A DNA stretch of 10,479 bases from Candidatus Peregrinibacteria bacterium (GTDB lineage Bacteria; Patescibacteriota; Gracilibacteria; UBA1369; LOWO2-01-FULL-3): NCBI GenBank assembly GCA_007133095.1, contig SLNK01000045.1, positions 1 to 10,479 of the forward strand, read 5' to 3'. This document shows, piece after piece, positions 1 through 6,777 of the stretch. The first letter of the stretch is position 1. The number at the start of each line of letters is the position of its first letter. The notes under the pieces are model-generated. The model was not told the DNA's origin, searched no databases, and saw nothing but the letters and a program-made list of their open reading frames with translations. The position numbers and the translations under genes were made by a program.

Positions 1-1165
1 AACTTTCGGCGTATAATTTTGATCTGCTATCCTCTCTCAACCCGGGCAAAAAGAAACGGGTGGGCTCAACAATGTTGCCTCTTTCTCCCACAACCGCGCC
101 ATAAGCATCAACCTGATCCGCTATCACATAAATCTCAACAGTTCCTGGACCTTCATTCGTCGCGCTCGGAACGGTCACGGGAGTATGCGTGCGGAAAACA
201 ATTCCTTCATCGGTTTGGAAGCGAGTCTGAGAAACAAGCGGCCAGGCGGAATTGGTGGTGTTAAAAACGGTTATGGTCCCGGACGCGTTCGCGCCTCTTT
301 CTGAAAAACGCTTGCCGGTTGCCCTGTGAGTGATTTCCCGTTCAATATCAACTGAAATTGTATGACTTGCTATCGTATGCGAAGGACGGGAGTCCAAAAA
401 CGCCCTGTTCTTCTGAGCATCCGCAAGAGTTATATTAACCGACCTTTCAAGCACACTCGCGGCCGGAGTAAGGTAAATTGTGGCCCCCGGCAGAGCTATG
501 TAAACGATGAAAAGCAAAATCGCCAGGCTCACCGCGACCAGCCCTATCAACGCGTGCTTGTTCGGAGCGACTATAACAAACTTGGGCTTTTCCGATTTTT
601 TATCTTTTTCTTTTTTTGGGGCATGAAGTTTTGTGACCGAAACGTCCGATTTTTTGTTCGTCCCTTTCTTCAAAATTTCACTTATTGAGAGCTTGCGTTC
701 CTTAAGTCTTGTGGGTACCGATTCTTCCACGGAATTAACAGTCGCCAACAGGGGAGTGATGCGCAATCTTTCATCATCGACTTCTGTTGAAAAAAGAGCC
801 GGTTTCCCCTCCGAATTCGCCTTGTTATAAACTTCTATACCGGTCTTATGAGCAAGGTGTATTCCGTTTTTGTCGTTCGTAACCAGATAGATTTTCTTGT
901 TTTCGTCCGAAGCCTTTCTCTTAAGGATTTTCAGATTTACGATACTTTGAAAAAGAATAGATCTTTTTGGTACAACAATATATACATGTCTTCCCGTAAC
1001 GGAGTTGATTTTATCCGATAAAACCGTAACTTCATCATCAATCTCGGCGTAGACCACCTTTTTTGAGGGTACGGACTCATCCACGGAATCTTCTTCCACA
1101 GGAACTTTTTCGTCTTTCTCAACCTCTTTGTCCGCAGCGGTTTTTTTATTTTTTCCGGAGGGCAT
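1..1165 (-). CDS. Membrane-anchored protein with baseplate J-like outer domain (partial, C-terminus beyond window)
   Basis: The frame is open from ATG at 1165 to the left edge: 388 codons, no stop, so the C-terminus is missing. Residues 1-36 are charged and low in complexity. Residues 37-125 form an alpha/beta-looking domain with 'VVYAEIDDEVT', 'IVVPKRSILFQSIVNLKILK' and 'IYLVTNDKNGIHLA'. I recall this domain from CPR and Chloroflexi proteins, but its function is unknown to me. A lysine-rich linker follows, then one membrane helix at about 205-225. Residues 226-388 should lie outside the cell. They contain a stretch like the phage baseplate J/gp47 family ('SQTRFQTDEGIVFRTHTPV', then 'GERGN') and end in 'TRFFLPGLREDSRSKLYAES'. 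There is no signal peptide, so the single helix probably serves as a signal anchor. The gene starts 30 bases after ftsA with no Shine-Dalgarno sequence and is probably cotranscribed. The architecture is clear; any role in surface attachment is a guess. Confidence 0.85.
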   Translation of the reverse strand, partial: MPSGKNKKTAADKEVEKDEKVPVEEDSVDESVPSKKVVYAEIDDEVTVLSDKINSVTGRHVYIVVPKRSILFQSIVNLKILKRKASDENKKIYLVTNDKNGIHLAHKTGIEVYNKANSEGKPALFSTEVDDERLRITPLLATVNSVEESVPTRLKERKLSISEILKKGTNKKSDVSVTKLHAPKKEKDKKSEKPKFVIVAPNKHALIGLVAVSLAILLFIVYIALPGATIYLTPAASVLERSVNITLADAQKNRAFLDSRPSHTIASHTISVDIEREITHRATGKRFSERGANASGTITVFNTTNSAWPLVSQTRFQTDEGIVFRTHTPVTVPSATNEGPGTVEIYVIADQVDAYGAVVGERGNIVEPTRFFLPGLREDSRSKLYAES

Positions 1166-1195
1166 CTGGAATTTTTATTAAATTTTGTCTGGGAA

Positions 1196-2449
1196 TTAGA
1201 TCTGCATCAGCCTGACCACTTTCTTCAGTAATTTTGATGTGGGCTGATCTTCTCTGACAAATTCCAAAGCAAGATTTGCCAGTGACATGGGCACGATATC
1301 CTGCTGGTCTGTAAGAAGTTTTGTTTCGTCCGCGATATTCGTAACCATTTTAGGATGAAGGAAATTTATCTGGGGCTTCTTTGTGAAAGGCAAAGACTTA
1401 ACCCACTCCATACTCTCCAGAGTTTCCTTGATTTCAGGGAGATGGGATCCTCCGCCGGACAACAAAATCTTAGATGGCAAAACATCGATATTTTCAAAAG
1501 ATTCAAGAGTAAGAACAACCCCGGAAAGCCAGACATCGCAATCTGTTTTCATCGCTTCCCTGACTATTCTGTGCGATTGGCGCTCAAGCTTATCCTCGCT
1601 GTAAAGTAATTTTATTTCTTCCGCTTCATTAAAAGATATGTTGAGGCTTTGCGAAAGACGCTTTGTAAAAGTTCTTCCTCCCAAAGTAAACATTTTTGTT
1701 CCCTCCACGGCGCCGTCTCTAACAACCGCGATATCGGTGGTTCCTCCCCCGATATCAATAAATATGGCTCCGAATTGCCCGCCGTCCTCATGGCCAAGAC
1801 ACCTGGTTATGGCATAAGGCTCCGCGGCTATCGCCAAAAGTTCCTTATCTATTTCGGCGGCTATGGTTTGAAGAGCTCCGTAATGAACCAAAGGAGCGAA
1901 AGCGTTAAAAACACTCAAAGTAACTTCCTTCCCCTGGAAACCCAAAGGATTCGTGACTCTGTATCCGTCTATTCTCGTATCTACAATGGCGGCATTTACA
2001 AGTTTAACATCAATTTCGTTATAACCCGTCTCATCCGCCAATTGGCCCCTGACATGATCAAAAGCCTTCCACTGAATTTTATGAACGATATTTTTCAGCT
2101 CCGCGAGATCAATTTTACTGCTGGCATCCGTCCGCAGATAACTTGTTGTGGTTGTAGCTCCTTTAACAAGTTCACCGGAAATTCCCAAAATCATTTTTTC
2201 GGTAGAGATGCCGGACATATTTTCCGCCTCCCTGACCGCGCTATGACAATTTGAAATAACGGAAGCGATATCCGTAACGACTCCGCTTTGCATATCTCCC
2301 AATCTCTGTTTCTTCCTGCCGACCCCCAGAACTTTTCCTTTGGTTCCTTCGGATTCAACAACAAGAGCCTTCACAACATCTGTGCCTATATCCAAAGCCA
2401 GGAAATGGGCGTCAGAGGACCTTTTTTTTATCCTGCGGAAGAATCTCAT
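1196..2449 (-). CDS. ftsA: FtsA-family actin-like cell division ATPase
   Basis: This is a 417-residue protein of the actin/Hsp70 ATPase fold, close to the usual FtsA length of about 420. Phosphate-1 is 'LALDIGTDVVKALVVE' (17-32). Phosphate-2 is 'FIDIGGGTTDIAVVRDG' (230-246), followed by 'TLGGRTFTKRL' (255-265). The adenosine motif is 'ILLSGGGSHLPEI' (328-340). Residues of about 86-172 match the FtsA-specific SHS2/1C region ('MILGISGELVKG' to 'NPLGFQGKEV'). The tail 'TSKLLKKVVRLMQI' (404-417) could form a short amphipathic helix like the FtsA membrane-targeting tail. FtsA tethers FtsZ filaments to the membrane at the division site. PilM, the pilus relative, is the main alternative, but the 1C region and tail favour FtsA. 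It lies downstream of alr and ddl; no ftsZ or ftsQ is in view. No Shine-Dalgarno sequence precedes the ATG. Confidence 0.85.
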   Translation of the reverse strand: MRFFRRIKKRSSDAHFLALDIGTDVVKALVVESEGTKGKVLGVGRKKQRLGDMQSGVVTDIASVISNCHSAVREAENMSGISTEKMILGISGELVKGATTTTSYLRTDASSKIDLAELKNIVHKIQWKAFDHVRGQLADETGYNEIDVKLVNAAIVDTRIDGYRVTNPLGFQGKEVTLSVFNAFAPLVHYGALQTIAAEIDKELLAIAAEPYAITRCLGHEDGGQFGAIFIDIGGGTTDIAVVRDGAVEGTKMFTLGGRTFTKRLSQSLNISFNEAEEIKLLYSEDKLERQSHRIVREAMKTDCDVWLSGVVLTLESFENIDVLPSKILLSGGGSHLPEIKETLESMEWVKSLPFTKKPQINFLHPKMVTNIADETKLLTDQQDIVPMSLANLALEFVREDQPTSKLLKKVVRLMQI

Positions 2450-2505
2450 AAAAACTTAAAAATAGCCTATGAAATATAAGGAAAAAGAGCGACAAAAGCA
2501 ACAGA

Positions 2506-3591
2506 TTATGCGTACCAATCGCTACCGCTTTCGAAGGAGACCTTATTCTTTTGCTTTTCTTCGAACCTTTCCAATCCCAATATAATCAGTTTATCCACCA
2601 AATTCTCATATTTTATACCGAAAGCCTCAATCAGTTTCGGGTACATGCTGATTGATGTAAATCCGGGCATCGTGTTGATTTCGTTGAGATAAATTTTGCC
2701 GTCGTCGCGATCCAGAAAACAGTCAACTCTCGCAAGGCCGCCGCAGTCCAAAAGTTTATATGCCTCAAGTGCCATATTCCTTATTTTTTCGCCGATTTCG
2801 GTATCTAGTTTGGCGGGGATTTGAGTTGTGGAAATTCCGTTAACGTATTTATCGTAAAAATCATAAAACTCCCCCCCGACAATAACTTCTCCGGGAGGAG
2901 AAACAATGGGATTATCGTTCCCCAAAACCGCGCACTCTATTTCTCTAACATTAACTGCTTTTTCCACCAAAAGGCGTCTGTCATATTTTGCCGCCTCTTT
3001 CAGGGCATTGCTCAAATCTTTTTCTGTTTTAGCTTTGGTAATTCCAACCGCGGAACCCAGATTGGCGGGCTTGACGAAACATGGCAGGCCCAACTCATTT
3101 ATGATTTTTCTGATTATGGCTTCTTCGTTCTCAATCAATTCTTTCCTTGTGAGGCCGATGTGGGGGACGATGGGAAGACCCGCTGATTTCCATATCGCTT
3201 TGCATTGCAGTTTGTCCATCGCGGTGGAAGAAGCGACAACATTGCACCCGACATAAGGGATTTGAAGCATTTCAAAAAGACCCTGGATTGTGCCGTCTTC
3301 CCCGAAAGGACCGTGCAAAACGGGAAAAGCTATATCAACGGTCTGATGTTCCGGATCAGTTGAAAAGCGAATACTTCCCAGTCCGGAAACACTGTTTTTT
3401 TTGAAAATATTCAGGCAATTCTCGCCCGTGAACCATCTCCCTTTTCTATCTATACCGATTTCAATGACATCATATTTCTCCGAGTTATCGCCGGAACGCA
3501 AAGCCTTTATAACGGAAGCGGCGGAAACAAGGGAAACTTCATGTTCCCCGCTCCTCCCCCCAAAAATCACCGCAACCTTTGTCTTTTTCAT
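2506..3591 (-). CDS. ddl: D-alanine--D-alanine ligase
   Basis: This cytoplasmic ATP-grasp ligase joins two D-alanines with ATP to give D-Ala-D-Ala for the peptidoglycan stem peptide. At 361 residues it is a normal full length. Visible motifs are 'FGGRSGEHEVSLVSAAS' (10-26, with active-site Glu16), 'VLHGPFGEDGTIQG' (91-104), 'CFVKPANLGSAVGITKA' (171-187, ATP lysine and Ser180), 'LLVEKAVNVREIECAVLG' (207-224), 'EFYDFYDKY' (241-249) and 'IYLNEINTMPGFTSISMYP' (300-318, Mg2+ ligands). Tyr249 aligns with Tyr216 of E. coli DdlB, which marks D-Ala-D-Ala specificity rather than the D-Ala-D-Lac ligases of vancomycin resistance. The gene follows alr, which supplies its substrate, with 12 bases between the alr stop and this ATG. 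There is no Shine-Dalgarno sequence. A possible -10 box overlaps the alr stop codon. Confidence 0.96.
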   Translation of the reverse strand: MKKTKVAVIFGGRSGEHEVSLVSAASVIKALRSGDNSEKYDVIEIGIDRKGRWFTGENCLNIFKKNSVSGLGSIRFSTDPEHQTVDIAFPVLHGPFGEDGTIQGLFEMLQIPYVGCNVVASSTAMDKLQCKAIWKSAGLPIVPHIGLTRKELIENEEAIIRKIINELGLPCFVKPANLGSAVGITKAKTEKDLSNALKEAAKYDRRLLVEKAVNVREIECAVLGNDNPIVSPPGEVIVGGEFYDFYDKYVNGISTTQIPAKLDTEIGEKIRNMALEAYKLLDCGGLARVDCFLDRDDGKIYLNEINTMPGFTSISMYPKLIEAFGIKYENLVDKLIILGLERFEEKQKNKVSFESGSDWYA

Positions 3592-3597
3592 GGCGAA

Positions 3598-3626
3598 ACT
3601 TTATCACAAAACTACAATTCTCGGAA
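3598..3626 (-). promoter_or_regulatory. Possible internal promoter of ddl, overlapping the alr stop codon
   Basis: On the minus strand TAAAGT (3598-3603) lies exactly 6 bases before the ddl ATG. The alr stop TGA (3604-3606) directly precedes it and gives an extended -10 of the form TGnTAnnnT. The hexamer 17 bases upstream is TTCCGA (3621-3626), only 3 of 6 matches to TTGACA. If used, transcription would begin at or next to the ATG. This is the weakest of the four start-proximal promoters, and readthrough from alr is enough to explain expression. Confidence 0.35.
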
Positions 3627-4758
3627 TGCGATCGTTTACCCTTGAAGTCACCTCGTAATTTATAGTGCCTGCCCATCCTGCGAACAGCTCCGCGGAAACA
3701 GTTTCTTCCCCGTCAGTTCCAATCAAAACAACATCGTCTTCAACGGAAACAGCCGGGACATCGGACACATCCGCCATTATCAAATTCATGCAAACCCTGC
3801 CCAAAACCGGCGCCCTCTTTCCGTTCACAACAACATGGGCTTTATTTGAAACGCCCCGGTCATATCCATCGTAATACCCGGTCCCTATGACTGCCACGCG
3901 CGTCTTTCTGGTCGTCCTGTATGTGCACCCGTAACCTATGTATTCTCCTTCGGAAATATCCTTCAACTGAATTATTTTTGATGTCCACTTGAACGCCGGC
4001 TTCAAACTGAGATCTCTCAAAGGAGAAGAATCTTCCCGCTGTTTCTGAACGAAGGAAACATAAGTTTCATTGGACGGCCACATCCCGTATGCGGCTATCC
4101 CAACTCGAACAAGTTCAAAGTGCGTTTCCGGGAAAAGTATTGTCGCGGCGGAGTTTGCACAATGCCTTATCGGGATTTTTATACCTGCGATATCCAAAAT
4201 TTTGCAGGCTTCAATAAATCGTACCAATTGCTTCCCGGCAAAATCGTGATTTGTTGTATCCTCGATATTGGCAAAATGAGTGGAAAGCCCCTCAAGTTCA
4301 ATATTCTCAAACCCGTTCGCAAATTTCGCAAAATCAACAAGCTTATCAATATCTATCCCTTGACGATTATTACCTGTTTCCACTTTCAGATGAATGCGAA
4401 CTTTTTTACCTATTCCCCCCAATTTTTCAACAGTCTCCCGATTATAGACAACCATCCTCAAATCAAGATCAACGGCTTTTTTCAAAAAATCCAAAGGGAT
4501 ATACCCGAGAACATAAATGGGGGAATCTATTCCGGCATCACGCAAAGTCACCGCTTCATACAAAGAATTAACGGAAAGCCAGTCCGCGCCGGCCTCCAGA
4601 AAAATTCTGCTACATTCAACCAGCCCGTGCCCGTAAGCGTTCGCCTTAACACATGGACAAAGAATCTTATCTCCGACAAGACTGCGGAAAGTGCGGATAT
4701 TGTTAGTCAGCGCTTCTCTGGAGATTTCGACCTTGTTCAGATCGATTTGTGGATTCAT
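3604..4758 (-). CDS. alr: Alanine racemase
   Basis: This PLP enzyme interconverts L- and D-alanine and supplies D-Ala to the adjacent ligase gene for peptidoglycan. The length of 384 residues is typical. The PLP lysine is Lys38 in 'CVKANAYGHG' (36-45). The barrel continues with 'IHLKVETGNNRQG' (122-134), where Lys125 and Arg132 correspond to the carbamylated lysine and nearby arginine of the family. 'RHCANSAA' (198-205) and 'ELVRVGIAAYG' (215-225) contact PLP. The second catalytic base is Tyr276 in 'IGYGCTYRT', followed by 'IGTGYYDGYDR' (291-301) and 'GRVCMNLIMADVSD' (320-333). 'TGNNRQG' departs from the commoner 'TGMGRLG/IG' but keeps the arginine. The start at 4758 fits the family N-terminus and sits 6 bases after a good -10 box, so the mRNA may be leaderless. 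A weak GAG near -9 is the only Shine-Dalgarno-like sequence. Confidence 0.96.
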   Translation of the reverse strand: MNPQIDLNKVEISREALTNNIRTFRSLVGDKILCPCVKANAYGHGLVECSRIFLEAGADWLSVNSLYEAVTLRDAGIDSPIYVLGYIPLDFLKKAVDLDLRMVVYNRETVEKLGGIGKKVRIHLKVETGNNRQGIDIDKLVDFAKFANGFENIELEGLSTHFANIEDTTNHDFAGKQLVRFIEACKILDIAGIKIPIRHCANSAATILFPETHFELVRVGIAAYGMWPSNETYVSFVQKQREDSSPLRDLSLKPAFKWTSKIIQLKDISEGEYIGYGCTYRTTRKTRVAVIGTGYYDGYDRGVSNKAHVVVNGKRAPVLGRVCMNLIMADVSDVPAVSVEDDVVLIGTDGEETVSAELFAGWAGTINYEVTSRVNDRIPRIVVL

Positions 4759-4764
4759 CTTTAC

Positions 4765-4792
4765 TCTATAAATTTCCTGGAAAGTTTAGCAA
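4765..4792 (-). promoter_or_regulatory. Promoter of alr (leaderless geometry)
   Basis: On the minus strand TTGCTA (4787-4792, 4 of 6 to TTGACA) and TATAGA (4765-4770, 4 of 6 to TATAAT) are 16 bases apart. Six bases (4759-4764) separate the -10 from the alr ATG, so the predicted +1 falls on or next to the start codon. It overlaps the opposing promoter of the Bax1 gene. Confidence 0.5.
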
Positions 4793-4798
4793 ACTTCC
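4770..4798. repeat. Three alternating GGAAA(G)TTT half-sites in the divergent promoter region
   Basis: Three related half-sites alternate in direction: GGAAATTT on minus (4770-4777), GGAAAGTTT on plus (4779-4787) and GGAAGTTT on minus (4791-4798). The first pair contains the dyad TTTCCTGGAAA (4773-4783, centred on one T). The second pair contains AAGTTT-AGC-AAACTT (4782-4796). The cluster covers the -35 boxes of both divergent promoters, where a repressor or activator could act on both operons. No regulator gene is nearby, and the AT-rich setting makes some symmetry likely by chance. Confidence 0.4.
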
Positions 4799-4806
4799 AC
4801 TACAAT
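4778..4806 (+). promoter_or_regulatory. Promoter of the Bax1-YceD-rpmF-nusB-rnc-Nudix operon
   Basis: TGGAAA (4778-4783, 4 of 6 to TTGACA) and TACAAT (4801-4806, 5 of 6 to TATAAT) are 17 bases apart. The predicted start near 4813 leaves an A-rich leader of about 38 bases before the ATG at 4851, with no Shine-Dalgarno sequence. It is the only sigma-70-like pair I can place in the 92-base divergent gap for the plus strand. Confidence 0.5.
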
Positions 4807-4850
4807 AAAAACCCAATCGGCACGATAAACAGAACTTAACCAAACAAAAG

Positions 4851-5561
4851 ATGTATAATACGGAAAATAGAGAAAATTACGGAGATCAGGTTGCGGAGCG
4901 CGTGGGGGAACGCGTCGGCGTGGGGATAGAGCCCACATTTTTCGGGAAAGTTATGTCTTTCTTCGCATTGGCCATTTTGACCGCGGCCGCGGGGACTTAC
5001 ATAACTTACACTCATTTTTTACACTATTTTATTCAAGCGCCCGGGTTGATGTGGCTGCTTTTTATAGCAACGCTCGGGATCATTTTTACTTCACGCATCT
5101 GGAGCACAAAGTATCCGCTTAATCGCTTCATGTTCGCGGCTTTTGCTTTTATTACCGGAGTTACGGCGGCCCCTTTGGTGGGGATTGTGGTCTCAAGTCC
5201 GGAAGGAGTAGCCATTCTCTCAAAAGCTCTTTTGGCAAGCGCTTTGATTTTTAGCGCCGCGGGAATATGGGGGTGGACAACAAAAATGGATTTAAGCGGG
5301 ATGAGGAGCTATCTGTTATTCGGGCTTATCGGGTTGATTGTTGTCGGGATAATGGGATTTTTTATTCCGTGGGGCAATTCAATGGAAAGAGTATATTCGG
5401 GAGTGGGGATTCTGCTCTTTGTGGCTTTTACCGCTTACGAATTCAATAAACTCAAATATTATCCGGAAGACAGATATATTGAAGCGGCACTCGGGCTCTA
5501 TCTGAGCATTTTCAATCTTTTTATTCTGATACTAAGGTTTATAATGGCCGGACGTGATTAA
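4851..5561 (+). CDS. Bax inhibitor-1 / YccA family membrane protein
   Basis: This is a 236-residue integral membrane protein of the Bax1-I family, related to bacterial YetJ and YccA, which are linked to calcium leak and membrane protein stress. After a charged N-terminus (1-30) come about seven hydrophobic helices, roughly at 32-55, 64-81, 93-114, 121-143, 152-172, 182-199 and 213-233. The family signature lies at the end: 'FTAYEFNKLKYYP' (193-205) and 'AALGLYLSIFNLFILILRF' (212-230). The two aspartates that form the pH-sensing pair in B. subtilis YetJ (Asp171 and Asp195) appear here as Glu197 and Ser219, so a standard di-aspartyl gate is absent. It is first in the plus-strand operon, 9 bases before the YceD gene. 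The ATG at 4851 is the only sensible start. The family is clear; the physiological role is not. Confidence 0.88.
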   Translation: MYNTENRENYGDQVAERVGERVGVGIEPTFFGKVMSFFALAILTAAAGTYITYTHFLHYFIQAPGLMWLLFIATLGIIFTSRIWSTKYPLNRFMFAAFAFITGVTAAPLVGIVVSSPEGVAILSKALLASALIFSAAGIWGWTTKMDLSGMRSYLLFGLIGLIVVGIMGFFIPWGNSMERVYSGVGILLFVAFTAYEFNKLKYYPEDRYIEAALGLYLSIFNLFILILRFIMAGRD

Positions 5562-5570
5562 CGCACTAAC

Positions 5571-6104
5571 ATGACTAAACAAGAACAACCGCTTAGGTTT
5601 GACATTTCGGAGTTGTTGGATGAGGGAACTGGAACGAAGATTTCTTATTCGTTTGAGGGCCCAGTTAGTTTTGAGGAAATACCGGTAAAATCGAAGACGA
5701 AGGGAAAAGTTGAAATAATGAAGCTCAAGGACGCGCTAAATGTGGAGATGAAGGATTTTTCTCTCGATGTGGAATTCCAATGCACCAAATGTTTGGAGAA
5801 TTTTAAGAGGACAGTAAATGTGCCGAGTGCGGAAAGAAAATTTTTCTTCGATATGCCTGAAACCCCCGAAGATCCAAATGACATTTTCCTCGTCGATCAA
5901 AAAAGACAAAAAATAGATATAACCGAGCCGCTTCGGCAGGAAATAATCTTGCATTTCCCATCAATTCCAGTATGCTACACGGGCTGTAAGGGTATGTGCC
6001 CCGTCTGTGGAGGGGGCAGGAATAAAAAAGAATGCGACTGCAAGGTCGATGAAACCCAAGAAAACAAGCCCTTGTCAGCCTTAAAAGATTTATTAAAAGA
6101 ATAA
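5571..6104 (+). CDS. yceD: YceD/DUF177 family protein (rRNA/50S-associated)
   Basis: This 177-residue soluble protein has the order of features expected of the DUF177 (YceD) family. Residues 46-70 form a beta-rich segment ('KVEIMKLKDALNVEMKD'). 'CTKCLENF' (71-78) is the conserved CxxC. 'ITEPLRQEIILHFP' (117-130) is the helix usually found there. A cysteine cluster follows, 'CYTGCKGMCPVCGGG' (135-149) and 'CDC' (155-157), and 'LSALKDLL' (168-175) is near the end. The cysteines probably bind zinc. Family members are required for normal 23S rRNA accumulation and are very often encoded just before rpmF, as here with 3 bases between. This pairing supports the assignment. The start at 5571 has no Shine-Dalgarno sequence ('gcactaacATG'), so translation may depend on readthrough from the upstream gene. 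Confidence 0.9.
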   Translation: MTKQEQPLRFDISELLDEGTGTKISYSFEGPVSFEEIPVKSKTKGKVEIMKLKDALNVEMKDFSLDVEFQCTKCLENFKRTVNVPSAERKFFFDMPETPEDPNDIFLVDQKRQKIDITEPLRQEIILHFPSIPVCYTGCKGMCPVCGGGRNKKECDCKVDETQENKPLSALKDLLKE

Positions 6105-6107
6105 AAC

Positions 6108-6347
6108 ATGGCCAAACATCCGGTTCCAAAACAGAAGACACCCAAGTCCAAAAGCAAGAAAAGGTACGGCAGTTTCAAGACGAAAGTCCTAAAGAAACTT
6201 TCAGAAGGGACGCAACTTGTTAATTGTCCGGACTGCGGAGAAAAACGCGTTGCGCACACGGTTTGTAAGGAATGTGGGAAATACAGAGGCAGGCAGGTCA
6301 TAGACAAGCAGAAAGAAGTGGACAAAATCACGAAAATAAAAGCTTAA
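6108..6347 (+). CDS. rpmF: Ribosomal protein bL32
   Basis: This is bL32, a small zinc-ribbon protein of the large ribosomal subunit near the peptidyl transferase region. It has 79 residues, somewhat longer than the usual 55-65. The basic N-terminus 'MAKHPVPKQKTPKSKSKKRY' matches the family's 'MAVPKRKTSKSRRDKRR' type with a short insert. The zinc ribbon is Cys40-x2-Cys43 ('NCPDCGEKRVAHTVC') and Cys53-x2-Cys56 ('CKECGKYRGRQVI'), so this is the zinc-binding C+ form rather than a cysteine-free paralog. The extra length is a basic C-terminal tail (66-79). It lies between the YceD gene (3 bases before) and nusB (10 bases after). The start context 'gaataaaacATG' has no Shine-Dalgarno sequence. Confidence 0.95.
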   Translation: MAKHPVPKQKTPKSKSKKRYGSFKTKVLKKLSEGTQLVNCPDCGEKRVAHTVCKECGKYRGRQVIDKQKEVDKITKIKA

Positions 6348-6352
6348 GCTTT
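6339..6352. repeat. 14-bp perfect palindrome over the rpmF stop codon
   Basis: AAAGCTTAAGCTTT (6339-6352) is its own reverse complement and contains the rpmF stop TAA (6345-6347), just before the nusB start at 6358. As RNA it would form at most a weak hairpin without a proper loop and no U-tract follows, so it is not a terminator. It may be a chance palindrome in A/T-rich sequence. Confidence 0.4.
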
Positions 6353-6357
6353 AAAAC

Positions 6358-6777
6358 ATGGCCAGTTACAGACATCTTGCAAGAACCTGCGTTGTGCAGA
6401 CCATATTTGTGACCGAATTCAGAGATGCCGACCCGAAGAAAACGCTGGAACTTTTGCTTGATGAGTTCGCCCCTCGTTTGACGGAAAAGCAATTTGCTTT
6501 TGATACTTTGGCGGGTGTGCTTGCCAATAAAAAGAAAATAATTAAACTGATAGAGAAGTATGCGCCGGAGTGGCCGGTGGATAAGATAGCTGGAGTGGAC
6601 AGGGCGATACTTGAAGTCGGGATTTACGAAATAGTGTTTAATGAAGAAATCCCCCCGATAGTAGCCATAAACGAAGCGGTGGAGATAGCAAAGCACTTCG
6701 GAGACGAGAACAGCCCCAAATTTATTAACGGCGTTCTAAGCAGCGTCATGAAGGATAACGATACAAATGAAACATAA
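6358..6777 (+). CDS. nusB: Transcription antitermination protein NusB
   Basis: NusB is an all-helical RNA-binding protein. With S10 (NusE) it binds boxA in nascent rRNA and prevents premature termination of rRNA operons. It has 139 residues, a normal length. Visible signatures are the N-terminal 'RHLARTCVVQTIF' (5-17), which is the arginine-rich first helix, and the strongly conserved C-terminal part: 'IAGVDRAILEVGIYEIVF' (77-94), 'IPPIVAINEAVEIAKHFG' (98-115) and 'SPKFINGVLSSV' (119-130). The gene begins 10 bases after rpmF without a Shine-Dalgarno sequence ('tttaaaacATG') and overlaps rnc by 11 bases. Its place between bL32 and RNase III groups rRNA transcription with rRNA processing. No unusual residues were noticed. 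Confidence 0.95.
   Translation: MASYRHLARTCVVQTIFVTEFRDADPKKTLELLLDEFAPRLTEKQFAFDTLAGVLANKKKIIKLIEKYAPEWPVDKIAGVDRAILEVGIYEIVFNEEIPPIVAINEAVEIAKHFGDENSPKFINGVLSSVMKDNDTNET

Noticed and set aside
19..830. Several short plus-strand open frames at the left end
   Set aside because: One continuous minus-strand frame with conserved domain motifs covers the whole region. The plus-strand translations are low in complexity and unlike proteins.
1649..2254. 201-residue plus-strand open frame opposite ftsA
   Set aside because: It is antisense to the conserved ftsA coding sequence, with no domain and no start signals.
2450..2505. Promoter or terminator between ddl and ftsA
   Set aside because: The only -35/-10 pair at fitting distance (TTGTCG with TCATAG) has a poor -10, and there is no hairpin with a U-tract. 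Cotranscription with ddl is the simpler reading.
4120..4839. 239-residue plus-strand open frame opposite alr
   Set aside because: It is the antisense shadow of alr, whose catalytic motifs are intact on the minus strand. The translation shows no recognisable domain.
4854..4859. Perfect TATAAT just inside the Bax1 gene, as a promoter
   Set aside because: It overlaps codons 2-4. No -35-like hexamer lies 16-18 bases upstream, and transcription from it would start inside the gene, with no suitable start codon at the predicted +1.
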